Part shown: in pieces, positions 9,180 through 17,728 of the stretch | How the letters are laid out: each line of letters starts with the position of its first letter | Position numbering within the stretch: the first letter of the stretch is position 1 | Assembly: GCA_036794395.1 (NCBI GenBank) | Contig: DAIRGS010000008.1 | Location: 1-50,289 of the forward strand | DNA from: DASXMX01 sp036794395 | GTDB lineage: Bacteria > Planctomycetota > Phycisphaerae > Tepidisphaerales > Tepidisphaeraceae | DNA length: 50,289 bases | Direction of reading: 5' to 3' | Made by a program: the position numbers and the translations under genes | The notes under the pieces: model-generated | Seen by the model: the letters and a program-made list of their open reading frames with translations, nothing else | What the model was told of the DNA's origin: nothing | The model's database searches: none

Positions 9180-9719
9180 CCTAAATAACCGTGCGCGATT
9201 CCGCGCCATTGCTGTTTCGTGGCACGGCTTTCCAAGCTAATGCCATTAACCCGTAAGTCCGCGCCCCTGCGCGCTTTGCAGAGACTAGCGCGCGGCAAGG
9301 TCTCCTGTCAGAATGGTGGTGCCTAATCACCAACCAACAGGAGGCCAAGGATGGCGCGTGTCACGTCCGCTACTGTCAAACGCAAGCGGCCGTCGGAAAG
9401 CGTCGAAACAATCCGAGCGGCAGTCGCGTCGCCCCGAAGGGGCGCGTCTCCTCGAAGGATCGCGTCGCCCCGAAGGGTCGGGTCGTCCCGCCGGGCGCGG
9501 CGCCGGCCCGCGGGACCGGCGAGGCGCTGGCGCGGCTGGATCACAAGGCCACGCGTGGTCAAGAAAAGACCCAAGGCGTACCCGAAAATGAGCAACCCCA
9601 GGCCCACACTCCGCCGCCAACTGCTGGCCCGCAGGAAGGCGGCGTTAGCTTAATGGCATTAGCTTAGAAAGCCGTGCCACGAAAACGCAATGACGGTGAA
9701 TCGCGTACGGTCATTTAGT
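9180..9719. mobile_element. Element with ~70-bp imperfect terminal inverted repeats
   Basis: Positions 9180-9249 match the reverse complement of 9651-9719 at about 90% identity (shared core GTGGCACGGCTTTC, then AAGCTAATGCCATTAA). The interior of about 400 bp holds one Arg-rich ORF with its own strong ribosome site and no recognisable transposase. The right end supplies the TGA stop of the TetR gene. Parts of the same end recur at 6002-6055, 17985-17997 and 31838-31862. It may be a non-autonomous (MITE-like) element or a pair of repeats that captured a gene. Confidence 0.5.
9351..9653 (+). CDS. Small Arg/Pro/Ser-rich basic protein
   Basis: 100 residues. The ATG lies 6 bases after AGGAGG, which is why this frame is chosen over the overlapping frame 9313-9591. 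The sequence has a tandem SPRR repeat (ASPRRGASPRRIASPRRVG, about residues 26-44), then RRARRRPAG and a basic tail (VVKKRPKAYPKM). About a quarter of the residues are Arg, so it would bind DNA or RNA, in a manner like histone H1 or SPKK-type tails. It sits wholly inside the inverted-repeat element, and its TAA is the first triplet of the right repeat. It may also be a non-coding GC-rich stretch; the ribosome site is the best argument for coding. Confidence 0.4.
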   Translation: MARVTSATVKRKRPSESVETIRAAVASPRRGASPRRIASPRRVGSSRRARRRPAGPARRWRGWITRPRVVKKRPKAYPKMSNPRPTLRRQLLARRKAALA

Positions 9720-10322
9720 CTGTTCTCTTAATTGCGTTTTCAACTGCCGGACGACCGCCTCAAACTGTTTGGGTTCACCGCATGCCCGCGCCACCAGCAG
9801 CGCGCCTTCCAGGCAGCCAAAGAGGACACCGGCCTCGGAGGCGGGGCCTCCGGCGAAATGAAATGCGCCGATCTTGCGACCATCGCGGAGCAGGGTGGCC
9901 AGCCATCGCATGTTGTCTTTGAAGAATCCCTGCACTTCGAGCTGGACGAGGGGTTCGAGGGAGGCGAATTCCGCGCCGAGCATGCCGCACAGGCAGGCGC
10001 GATCGGCCGTGCTCATGGTTGTGCGAAAGGGCTTGATGTATCGATCAAGCTTTTCCCACGGGTCTTTGGAGCCGCGATCAATCGCGGTAAGCAGACCGAT
10101 CCACTGGGCGCGGTATCGCTGTACGAGAGCCGTCGCGAGAACCGATTTCCCCGCGAAATGATGGTGAATGCTGGCTTTACGAATGCCGACGCGATCGGCG
10201 ATGTCCTGATAGCTGATGGCGTTGTAGCCGCGGGTTTGAATCAGTTCCTGGGCGACATCCAGAATCTGAGCGGCCGTGTCGTCATTTGCTTCATTCATAA
10301 CGTTGCTATTTTGTGCTTGCAT
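9711..10322 (-). CDS. TetR/AcrR family transcriptional repressor
   Basis: 203 residues. The N-terminal helix-turn-helix (residues about 18-62) reads ILDVAQELIQTRGYNAISYQ followed by DIADRVGIRKASIHHHFAGKS, a typical TetR signature. The ligand-binding half contains ACLCGMLGAEFASL, as in the TetR_C subgroup near YcdC/LmrA-like proteins. The start at 10322 is 4 bases from a palindromic operator, so it probably represses itself and the divergent DUF1326 gene. An alternative start is the second Met (10298). Its stop codon lies inside the right repeat of the neighbouring element, suggesting the original 3' end may have been changed. Confidence 0.85.
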   Translation of the reverse strand: MQAQNSNVMNEANDDTAAQILDVAQELIQTRGYNAISYQDIADRVGIRKASIHHHFAGKSVLATALVQRYRAQWIGLLTAIDRGSKDPWEKLDRYIKPFRTTMSTADRACLCGMLGAEFASLEPLVQLEVQGFFKDNMRWLATLLRDGRKIGAFHFAGGPASEAGVLFGCLEGALLVARACGEPKQFEAVVRQLKTQLREQTK

Positions 10323-10325
10323 TTT

Positions 10326-10343
10326 CTACCTACCAGTAGGTAG
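10326..10343. promoter_or_regulatory. Palindromic operator between tetR and the DUF1326 gene
   Basis: CTACCTAC-CA-GTAGGTAG is a perfect 8-bp inverted repeat with a 2-bp centre. It sits directly upstream of the TetR start and about 60 bp upstream of the divergent lipoprotein start. TetR dimers bind palindromes of this kind, often of the ACCTACC/GGTAGGT type. Autoregulation and control of the divergent gene are inferred. Confidence 0.65.
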
Positions 10344-10405
10344 GTTAACGCATAATCAGGAAATTACGAGAGAATTCCAGCAACTTTTTAGAAGGAGGCC
10401 TCGTC

Positions 10406-11282
10406 ATGCGTGCTACTCGATCGATTTTCGCGGGCTTCGGTTTTGTCGCGCTGCTTCTCGGCGGATGCACCGGGCAATCGTCCCCGCCATCCGAACCGGC
10501 CAAGACGCCTTCGACGGCGTATGGGATGATGGCTCCGTCGCCCGCGGGGGGGGACGGCCTGGGCCGTGACGCTCGACAATATTGAAGCGTGCAGTTGCCC
10601 CACGTTCTGCCAATGCTATTTCACCGGCCAGCCCGCCCTTCATGAAGGCGGCGGGGAGGCTCATGCGATGCGGTTCTGCCGGTTTAGCAATGCGTTTAAA
10701 GTCGCCAAGGGCCACTTTGGCGACACGCAAATGGATGGCATGAAGTTCTGGATGGCCGGGGATCTGGGCGGCGATTTTTCCAAGGGGCAGATGGATTGGG
10801 CCGTGCTGCGGTTTGAGCCCTCGGCCACCCCCGAGCAGCGTAAGGCCGCGGAGGCGATCGTTCACGCGATCTTCCCGGTGAAGTGGAACTCATTTACGAC
10901 CGGGCCGGATGCGAAGATCGACTGGCAGCTTACGGACGATGCCGCGATCGCGAAATTGAACGATGGCAAGTCGGCGGAGATTTCCCTCAAGCAGAATCGC
11001 GATGCCTCGGGCAAGCCGGTTGTGATCAACAACGTGCAGTTCTGGGCAGCGCCGACCAACTCGGGCGTTTGGGTGATGAAGAACGAGATCGAGGCGTATC
11101 GCGATGGCGATAAGCCCTATGAATTCAAGGGGACCAACGGGTTCTTTACGACGATCACCATGAGCTCTTCCGATACAAAGGGCGCCCAGGCCATGGGCGC
11201 AGGAGCGGCGAAGGTACAACTGCTCAAGACATCAGCGTCATCGACCGCCTGTGATAGCGGCTGTTGCGATGCGCCGAAGTGA
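10406..11282 (+). pseudogene. DUF1326 lipoprotein, frameshifted in a poly-G tract
   Basis: The ATG at 10406 follows GAAGGAGG and starts a lipoprotein signal (FGFVALLLGGC, lipobox Cys near residue 19). This frame stops soon after 10580. A second frame carries the whole DUF1326 domain (AWAVTLDNIEACSCPTFCQC to CCDAPK at 11282). The two join in frame if the run of eight G at 10546-10553 is read as seven. DUF1326 proteins have an N-terminal EACSCxxxCxC motif, which could bind metal or be redox active; biochemical function is unknown. The product would be membrane-anchored. The G run could be a real mutation, a phase-variable tract or a base-calling error. Confidence 0.7.
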
Positions 11283-11303
11283 ACGGCTGCGCCAAGAGAA
11301 AAT

Positions 11304-11418
11304 ATTTGCCACAGATGGACACAGATGAACACAGATAAATGCAAAGAGAATAATTGAGCAGGCATTGGCTCGCTTGGATTTTCTTATCTGTATTTATCTG
11401 TGTCCATCTGTGGCAAAT
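11304..11418. terminator. Long inverted repeat between convergent genes
   Basis: ATTTGCCACAGATGGACACA.. at 11304-11326 is exactly complementary to 11396-11418 (23 bp), with a 69-base loop. It lies between the ends of the DUF1326 gene and the minus-strand gene at 11424. It may end transcription from both sides. It belongs to a family of CACAG-rich inverted repeats found in several other gaps. Confidence 0.45.
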
Positions 11419-11423
11419 AATCT

Positions 11424-11864
11424 TCAGAATTCAAAATCCCTCGGCCCGCCGTCGAAGAACCATTTGGTGGCGGGTTTGGGCGAGTCGTTGAAGAAGTGGA
11501 CGATTTGGTTGGCGTCGACGGTCCAGTCGTATTGGAAATCGCCGATCACTTCGGCGCGGAGGTGGACGGTGGCGTTGAACCAGTAGAGTTTCTTCAACAG
11601 CGCCTCGAATTTTTCCAGCCACTTGCGCCATTCGATTTCGACTTCGTACATGGATGCGCCAAAGTTGATGATCTGGAGTTTTGAACCGGCCTGTTGGAGT
11701 TCCTCGCCTGGCACGCCGAGCATGCCGCGCGTGAGGTGGGGGAACGCATCGCTCTCTGGAAGCGCGGCGATGATGTCCCGGTTCACTCGGTGCAGCTTAT
11801 GGGGATCCGACGACATCCACTCGGCGCCCTGAATGTATCCGTAAATAATGGACTGTTTGCTCAT
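11424..11864 (-). CDS. Hypothetical protein, 146 residues
   Basis: I do not recognise the family. The product is soluble, slightly acidic and predicted mixed alpha/beta, without a signal peptide, membrane segment or cysteine motif. Notable stretches are YGYIQGAEWMSSDPHKLHRVN at the start and the tryptophan-rich WRKWLEKFEALLKKLYWFNA in the middle. Size and composition resemble immunity-type or unclassified accessory proteins, but that is only an impression. It stands alone between an inverted repeat and a stretch (11865-12072) where no gene was found. Confidence 0.55.
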   Translation of the reverse strand: MSKQSIIYGYIQGAEWMSSDPHKLHRVNRDIIAALPESDAFPHLTRGMLGVPGEELQQAGSKLQIINFGASMYEVEIEWRKWLEKFEALLKKLYWFNATVHLRAEVIGDFQYDWTVDANQIVHFFNDSPKPATKWFFDGGPRDFEF

Positions 11865-12072
11865 GTTCTGGCCGGGCGGAAAAAGTAAGCTGCGGTTGCG
11901 CGCTTTGCGTCTGTATGCAACTTACCATCCAAACCCAACCCTGGGCAATCGTCCTGTTTAGAAGTGGTGCGTGGCCTTTCCGGAGGTCTGATAAACCGAT
12001 GCGATGTCAGTGCAAATCGGCACAATGTAATGGTTCGCCGATCGGTCTTGCCCAGTCATTTCTTCGATAGCA

Positions 12073-14190
12073 TTATTTCTGCTCGAGCCAATCGACCAGG
12101 GCTTCCATCCCGCCCGAGCCGTCAACCGTCAGGCTGAGCGACGGTGTGGCGGTCACGCGTTGATAGGCTCCGGTATCCCGCCGGCCGGCCGCCATGAGCG
12201 TCTGCCCGTGGGTGCACAGCACCGCGAATCCATTGACGCCCCCATATTTCATCGCGCCGGGAAGCATCATCTCATCCATGGGATCGGTGACGCGATCAAA
12301 ATCGAAGCCGCCCAGATTGATGGCGGCTCGATCGATCGCGTCGCCTGCCAGGGCCCGCGCCAAGACCGCTGCCACGCCGGCTTTTCCCGTCGCGACAAGT
12401 TGAATGCTCCTGGTGCCGGCATCGCTCCGCGCAAACGCCACCGTGCTCAACAAATCCTGAACCCGATCGGCCAGAGTCGATCGGTTGTAGCCGTAAACAT
12501 ATCCCGCGTACTTGTAGCCCGCGTTCTCAGGCTTCGGTCGCACGGCGGCGGTCGCGCCGGGCCGCGTATTCTCCCCGCTCAAAAACAAATCCGGCGCAAG
12601 GATCACGTTTCCCCGTGCCAAAAGGTAAGCGGCTTCTCCGGCGGGCGCTCCATCCGCGTCAAACAGGCTCGATTTCCCCGCCGGGCTCGCCCAGACGATT
12701 GTCGTGCCGTTCCATTTCGAAGGCACAAGACGCGCGTAAGGCACCGCTTCGCCGCTTGCTTTACGGCCAATTGTTCCAAGTTCAAGCCGTACGCCATTGG
12801 CCAGCGTGCGATCATTCGGATGCGCACGCTCGACATCCGTCGGGGCAGGCATTGAGGCATCCGTCATTACGCGCAGCGCCGTCGCCAGCACTTTCCGATA
12901 TTGCGCTGGATCGTTCTTCCAAAGCTCATCAATCTGTTTGTCCGAGGTCTCGGTTAGGTATCGTCGAAGTCCGGCCGCATCGGTCGCATCTTTGGGCCGC
13001 GGATGTTCGTCGTCATACACCGACAATTCCTTTGGCGGCACCGGTGTATAATTCTCCTCCTTGATCGGACCCGGCACGCCCAGTTTGAGATGATCGTTCA
13101 TCCAGTTGTACATCATCTCCCGGCTCACCTGGTTGTAGTTGTGCTCGAACGAAAAATGCCGGCCCAGTACATTCCCCGCCGCATCGAACAAGCTGTAGAT
13201 CGTTTTGATTTTCGGATACGCAACCTTTTCCATGTCGCGCGTCCAGTCATTGGCCGCGGTCATGGCCAGTGGCTTGGGAGCGAATGTAGCCGCCAGTTCG
13301 ACATTATTGGTTTCGATTCGAAGCAGCGGGGCGTTCTCGCAGATGCAGCCGCCCTGCATCGCCTCGCCCACCATCACCGCCGGGAACTCGACGGCGGGGC
13401 GGTCGTCGATCGCCCCAAGTAAAAACGTTTGCGTCCCGCCCCCGCTCGCTCCCGTCACGGCAATCCGATTCGCATCCACATCCGGCAGGCTCGTCAAAAA
13501 ATCCAGCGCGCGGATGCTGTTCCACGTTTGCAGTCCCATGAAGCTTTGGAGTCGGAGCAGCGCATCTGCATCGGTGAACCCGGCGCGATGCTCGATTTGC
13601 GTACTGTCGGCGTAGCCCACCATGTCGTAGTGAAACACCACGCACCCCATCCGGGCCAGCATGGCGCAGCGTGCTTGAAGCACATACTTCGCCCCCTCCA
13701 TTGTCGATTCGGCGCCGAGCTCAATCTGCTTCCTGGCCAGCACGTCGGTGTTCTCATAGAACCGGCCATTGGGCCAATGCCCGTGCGGCGAAAGCACCGC
13801 CGGCAACTTTCCGGTCCGGCCCTTCGGTCGATACAGATTTCCACTGACGTAATGCCCCGGATAACTGGCGAAGAACACCTTCTCGATGGTGTATGCATCC
13901 CGATCGATCTTTCCATGCACCACCGTGTTCAGGGGCGTTCGCGATGGCAATGGCCACAACCCTTCCGCCACCAATGCCTGCTCGCGGACAGCTGTGGCCC
14001 GCGCCAGCCATGCCGCCTTGTTTTTAAACGCCGGCTCAAAAATCCAGGGATGATCCAGGTCGTGCCCCTGGCTCAATCGCACGTCGTCCGGCTTCTGGTC
14101 CTGGTGATAAACCCGCACCCCCTGATCCGCCGCGACCGCTGCAGTCGCAGCAATCAACACCGTCAACGACAACGCGATGGTCGAGTTCAT
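12073..14190 (-). CDS. Exported two-domain alpha/beta hydrolase (acetylxylan-esterase-like)
   Basis: 705 residues. The start at 14190 opens a signal peptide (MNSTIALSLTVLIAATAAVA) and has GGGAGA upstream; a longer frame from 14349 runs into a repeat and is rejected. The first hydrolase domain shows GHWPNGRF, YDMVGYADS and the nucleophile elbow VTGASGGGTQ (about residue 240), as in acetylxylan-esterase or dienelactone-hydrolase relatives. A second, similar fold follows in the last 230 residues (IVWASPAGKS, VILAPDLFLSGE), but its elbow reads VATGKAGVA, lacking the serine, so it is probably inactive. A role in removing ester groups from plant or algal polysaccharides outside the cell is likely. 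Confidence 0.75.
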   Translation of the reverse strand: MNSTIALSLTVLIAATAAVAADQGVRVYHQDQKPDDVRLSQGHDLDHPWIFEPAFKNKAAWLARATAVREQALVAEGLWPLPSRTPLNTVVHGKIDRDAYTIEKVFFASYPGHYVSGNLYRPKGRTGKLPAVLSPHGHWPNGRFYENTDVLARKQIELGAESTMEGAKYVLQARCAMLARMGCVVFHYDMVGYADSTQIEHRAGFTDADALLRLQSFMGLQTWNSIRALDFLTSLPDVDANRIAVTGASGGGTQTFLLGAIDDRPAVEFPAVMVGEAMQGGCICENAPLLRIETNNVELAATFAPKPLAMTAANDWTRDMEKVAYPKIKTIYSLFDAAGNVLGRHFSFEHNYNQVSREMMYNWMNDHLKLGVPGPIKEENYTPVPPKELSVYDDEHPRPKDATDAAGLRRYLTETSDKQIDELWKNDPAQYRKVLATALRVMTDASMPAPTDVERAHPNDRTLANGVRLELGTIGRKASGEAVPYARLVPSKWNGTTIVWASPAGKSSLFDADGAPAGEAAYLLARGNVILAPDLFLSGENTRPGATAAVRPKPENAGYKYAGYVYGYNRSTLADRVQDLLSTVAFARSDAGTRSIQLVATGKAGVAAVLARALAGDAIDRAAINLGGFDFDRVTDPMDEMMLPGAMKYGGVNGFAVLCTHGQTLMAAGRRDTGAYQRVTATPSLSLTVDGSGGMEALVDWLEQK

Positions 14191-14313
14191 AACGATCTCC
14201 CAGAATTGATTTTTGTTTCCGCACACATCATCCACCAAGATGGGGAGCGCGTCGAGTTCTGATTCCTCGGGTGTTTCCAGACGCTGAGCTATGTGACACG
14301 GTGTGCCTTTGGA

Positions 14314-14466
14314 ATTTAGCACAGAGACCACAGAGGACACGGAGAACACAGAGAGAAATGTAAGAAATGTTGGTCGGTTGGTTGATTGGCTGCGGTGCGG
14401 AAGACACCTTTTTATCTTTATTTCTTCTCTGTGTCCTTTGTGTCCTCTGTGGTCTCTGTGCTAAAT
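14314..14466. repeat. CACAGAG-type long inverted repeat
   Basis: A 27-bp arm at 14314-14340 (starting ATTTAGCACAGAGACC) is exactly complementary to 14440-14466, with about 100 bases between. The arms contain tandem CACAGAGG/GGACAC units. It fills the gap between the hydrolase and the ankyrin gene, both on the minus strand. Confidence 0.6.
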
Positions 14467-14477
14467 CCGGGTCACCT

Positions 14478-15817
14478 TTACGGCGCGTTGATTGACCGCA
14501 GATACGCCTCCGCCTCCGGCTGATTGGTATGAATCGCCCATCCCAGCGGCGTGCCGTTCCACAGGGTGTCCAGCACGTCCAGCCTGGCCCCGTGCTCGAC
14601 CAGCAATTTCAGCATCGGCACATCTCCATTCGTCGCCGCCTGATGGATTGACATTGAATGCTTATGTACCACCGATAACTGATTTAAATCAGCCCCCGCT
14701 TCAAGGCACATCCGGGCGGATTCCAGCTCGCGATTGATCACGGCCAGCGACAACGCCGCGTGCTTCTGCTCATCGGTGGCGGATATTAATAAACGTGCCA
14801 GATCATCCAACCGGCCCAATTCCGCCGCGACGGTTACCTTCACCGGAAAGCCCGTTTCCAGCACCGCGGCCACCGCATCCCGCTCGCCGTGGCCGAGAGA
14901 TCCGATGAACGAATCATCCTTAATTTCCGCTCCGCGCGCCAGCAACAGGTGAATCAGCGGACGCTGGAAACCCTGATCGCGTGCCGGGCGGGAGGTCATG
15001 ACCAGCCCAAGTGTATATTGAAGATCCGCCTGCCCCGCTCCCGCGTCGATGATCGCCTCGGCGATCTGAATCGTGTTGGCCGGCATGGTCTTGATCAGAT
15101 TTGGATTGTTCGCGACGAACCAGACCAGTTTCGGGTCTCGAAAATAATCCTGCGGATAAAAAACCGGCTCGATCGCTCGATCGTGAACCAGATTTGGATG
15201 CGATCTCAGGAGTCGTTTCAGAGACGCGAGATCTCCGGTATGGATTCCAGAGCAGACCGAAACGGGGACGCAGCTAGTTTTAAAACTAGCTGCGTCCCCG
15301 TTTCGGTCTGTCCCACATGCCGCGCGGCCCAATGCAACGCCGTCGCCCCGTCCTTGCCGAACGCCCGCACCCTGGCGCCGGCGTCGATCAACCACCTTCC
15401 CGCCGCCATCCGGCTTTCAAGGTTTGCATCGGATTTGCACACGAGCGAGAGCAGGGGGTTCCCGTCGCGGTCCCGTGCTTCAGGCACATCTTCGGGGTCG
15501 AGCAGGCGTTTCAACGACTCCACATCCGTTGAGCGCGCCGCGGCGAGGATGGTTTCGATCTGCTCGTTCGAATAGTCGTGGGTCTGTGCCGGGTTGGCAT
15601 CGGTCGTTGCCGGATCGGTTGACTTTCCTATTGCCGCCAGCCTCACGTGCTCCATTAATTTCGGCCAACTTCCAAATCCATAATCGCGTGCGAGTGCGTG
15701 TTGTGCCGCCGCGAGCTGAAGCTTCTCAGGCTTTGCCCGGCGTTTAGCCTGCTTTTTCAGATTCTCTTCAGAAGGCCGAGCGGGAAGACGCTTGCGCGCC
15801 GGTGTTGGAGTGGACAC
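14478..15817 (-). pseudogene. Ankyrin-repeat gene interrupted by a 56-bp palindrome
   Basis: Two minus-strand frames together give one ankyrin protein. The N-terminal part starts at 15817 (MSTPTPARKRLPARPSEENL) and holds a leading helical region (KKQAKRRAKPEKLQLAAAQ, then ARDYGFGSWPKLMEHV) and the first ankyrin repeats, to ALHWAARHVG. The C-terminal part resumes with SGIHTGDLASLKRLLRSHP and ends at 14478 (AEAYLRSINAP). Between them lies a palindrome. Removing exactly 15254-15309 joins the frames as HVG-R-SGIHTGD, giving about 427 residues. With the insert, translation stops at 15218. Such proteins mediate protein contacts; the partner is unknown. Confidence 0.7.
15254..15309. repeat. 56-bp perfect palindrome, copy 1 (inside the ankyrin gene)
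   Basis: AGACCGAAACGGGGACGCAG... is a perfect inverted repeat with no loop, centred on CTAGTTTTAAAACTAG. One further pair (15253 with 15310) also matches. Both coding frames of the host gene stay open through it. It shares a 38-bp core with the copies at 15992 and 17842. Confidence 0.85.
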
Positions 15818-15991
15818 GCCGAACCCTTTCCGATTGCCGTTCGTCCGCTATCAACGGCGGGAAAAGGTTGTGGTGATATCGCAACAAAAAGGTGGGCTAA
15901 GCCCTTCCCGCGGACAGGACGCGCCCGTTAGCACGTTGAAGAGAAAATATTTTGGATCGACGTCGTTGTCAAAGGAATTCCAGACGCGGGC

Positions 15992-16047
15992 AGACCGATA
16001 CGGGGACGCAGCTAGTTTTAAAACTAGCTGCGTCCCCGTATCGGTCT
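15992..16047. repeat. 56-bp perfect palindrome, copy 2
   Basis: Same element as at 15254, but reading CCGATACGG in place of CCGAAACGG on the left arm with the matching change CCGTATCGG on the right arm, so the palindrome is still perfect. It lies 30 bases past the stop of the DUF3472 gene and could act as a hairpin terminator there. Confidence 0.85.
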
Positions 16048-16077
16048 CCGACGATCCGTTTTGGTCTGGCCAGTGCG

Positions 16078-17331
16078 TTACCGCGCCGCCGGCAGGTCCA
16101 AATCTCGTGGCGCTTTGCCGCCCGGTGGCCGCGTCAAGCTCGCTCGTGCGTCGAAGGATCCCGGCACAAAGCCGCCTTGGGACAAAAAGAATGTTCCGTT
16201 CTCAACACCCGCGAACCGATCCAGCCGATCGGAACGGCCAGTCGCGTCAAACGTGAATGCGGCGGTTACCAGTTCCGTTAATGTTCCCGCTGGATCGCGT
16301 ATCCATTGATTGCCATACAGTGCTTTGCGCTTCAAATGTCCGTTGGCCCCGTCAAAATTCTCACTGAAGCTGTAGAGACCGCGCATGTAGCCGCCCTCGC
16401 GAGGTGCGCTCCAACTGGAGATCAGGACCCACTGGAGTTTGCCGGGGTGGAAGTAGTAGCCTGAGAATACAGTGTGCGTCGCGTCTGCAGGATGCGCGGT
16501 GACGATGAATCGCTGCGGCTGGCCGGTCTTCCAGTTGAATATAAGATGGCTGTGTCCGCCGGTGCCTTCGTTTCCAAAGTCGCCGGCGACAACTCCGTCG
16601 CCTTTGGCAATCAATTTAACCCGATCAGTCTCGGCGACACGTCCGCGCGCGGTCGCTTCGCCGCCGCTGTCCCAGACGCTGAAAATGATTCGCCGTTCAG
16701 TGGGGCTGTTGACCTGCATGCCGAAGTAGCCGCGATGCCAGCCGCAGGCTTCGTAGTAGGTTGCCGTGGGATCTTCCACCGCCGTCACTTCGCAGTAAAA
16801 CGCTTCAACTTTGGTGTCTTGCGGGACCGGGTAGTGCAGATGGACCGAAGCCGCGTTGCGACGGGGCTTGAGATTGAAGTGCGCGCCTTTTATGGCCGCC
16901 CCTGAAAGGAGCAGCGCGTCGATGTCGCCAATAGGCTTGCCAGGCGCGTTGAGCGATTCCAGTGAAAAGTGAATGTAGCCGGGCTTCTGGATTCTGAAGG
17001 TTCCGAAGTGGGCAGTCGCCTTTCCGGCTCCATCCGGCTTCGCCAGCGCCTGCCGCGATTGATCGGACACTGTTAAACGAAGTGTCGACTCTGAATTCGC
17101 CGGCAATCGCAGCTCAACTGCGCAATCGAACTCACCTGAGTTCTTTAGTTCGCCAAACCACGATACCTTCGTCGCTGAATCCCGCCAGCGGGTAATTCCC
17201 GAACGTTCCGACACCGATGCGCCGCGCGGATTTGGATCGAGATAGGCGGTAAAGGCCGGGATGCGCATCGCATCCTGAGCATGAACCATGCCGGATAGAG
17301 CCAGGAACGTGAGCGCCATCAGAGTCTTCAT
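16078..17331 (-). CDS. Exported DUF5077/DUF3472 protein
   Basis: 417 residues with a signal peptide (MKTLMALTFLALSGMVHAQ). The first part (about 20-150) is beta-rich and fits DUF5077, a putative carbohydrate-binding module. The rest fits DUF3472, with YYEACGWHRGYFGMQVNSP, IIFSVWDSGG and GGHSHLIFNWKTGQ as the characteristic stretches. Family members are secreted or surface proteins common in Planctomycetes and Bacteroidetes, usually near glycan-degrading genes; the activity is not established. The context of other exported hydrolases in this window fits a role in polysaccharide use. Confidence 0.8.
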   Translation of the reverse strand: MKTLMALTFLALSGMVHAQDAMRIPAFTAYLDPNPRGASVSERSGITRWRDSATKVSWFGELKNSGEFDCAVELRLPANSESTLRLTVSDQSRQALAKPDGAGKATAHFGTFRIQKPGYIHFSLESLNAPGKPIGDIDALLLSGAAIKGAHFNLKPRRNAASVHLHYPVPQDTKVEAFYCEVTAVEDPTATYYEACGWHRGYFGMQVNSPTERRIIFSVWDSGGEATARGRVAETDRVKLIAKGDGVVAGDFGNEGTGGHSHLIFNWKTGQPQRFIVTAHPADATHTVFSGYYFHPGKLQWVLISSWSAPREGGYMRGLYSFSENFDGANGHLKRKALYGNQWIRDPAGTLTELVTAAFTFDATGRSDRLDRFAGVENGTFFLSQGGFVPGSFDARASLTRPPGGKAPRDLDLPAAR

Positions 17332-17728
17332 TCAGGGCGATTCTAACACACGCGCCCACTTTATTGCGTCCCTGGATCATTCTGTTTATTAGCCGCAGAT
17401 GAACACAGATAGACACGGCGCGGCGGAGCCGCAACCAAAAAAAGAGATGCAACCACGGAGGCACGGAGGCACAGAGGCGCGCTTGACTAACTGACGGCGC
17501 TGCAACGGTGGGAGGTTAGAATAGTTGTGGCAAAGACAATTTGCGCAGGCTGCGAAGAATTGGACGGTTAGCAGTGCAGATAAAGAAGAACGGGAATGAC
17601 GTTTGAATGAGCAGCACGATCAGTGACTAGCGATCGAAAGGGAGTGTAAAACGATTTCTGTAAATTAAGGAAGCCACCGTTCGCTTCGATCAAAGGTTGT
17701 TCCAAGACTTTTGACCAGGAGACGAAAG
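17332..17728. other. Gene-free stretch
   Basis: About 400 bases upstream of the DUF3472 gene. It holds CACGGAGGCACGGAGG-type repeat units around 17450-17480 and no supported ORF, RNA or promoter that I could identify. Confidence 0.5.

Noticed and set aside
9313..9591. Overlapping basic ORF in the inverted-repeat element
   Set aside because: It lacks the AGGAGG site that precedes the frame at 9351, and only one of the two frames is likely real.
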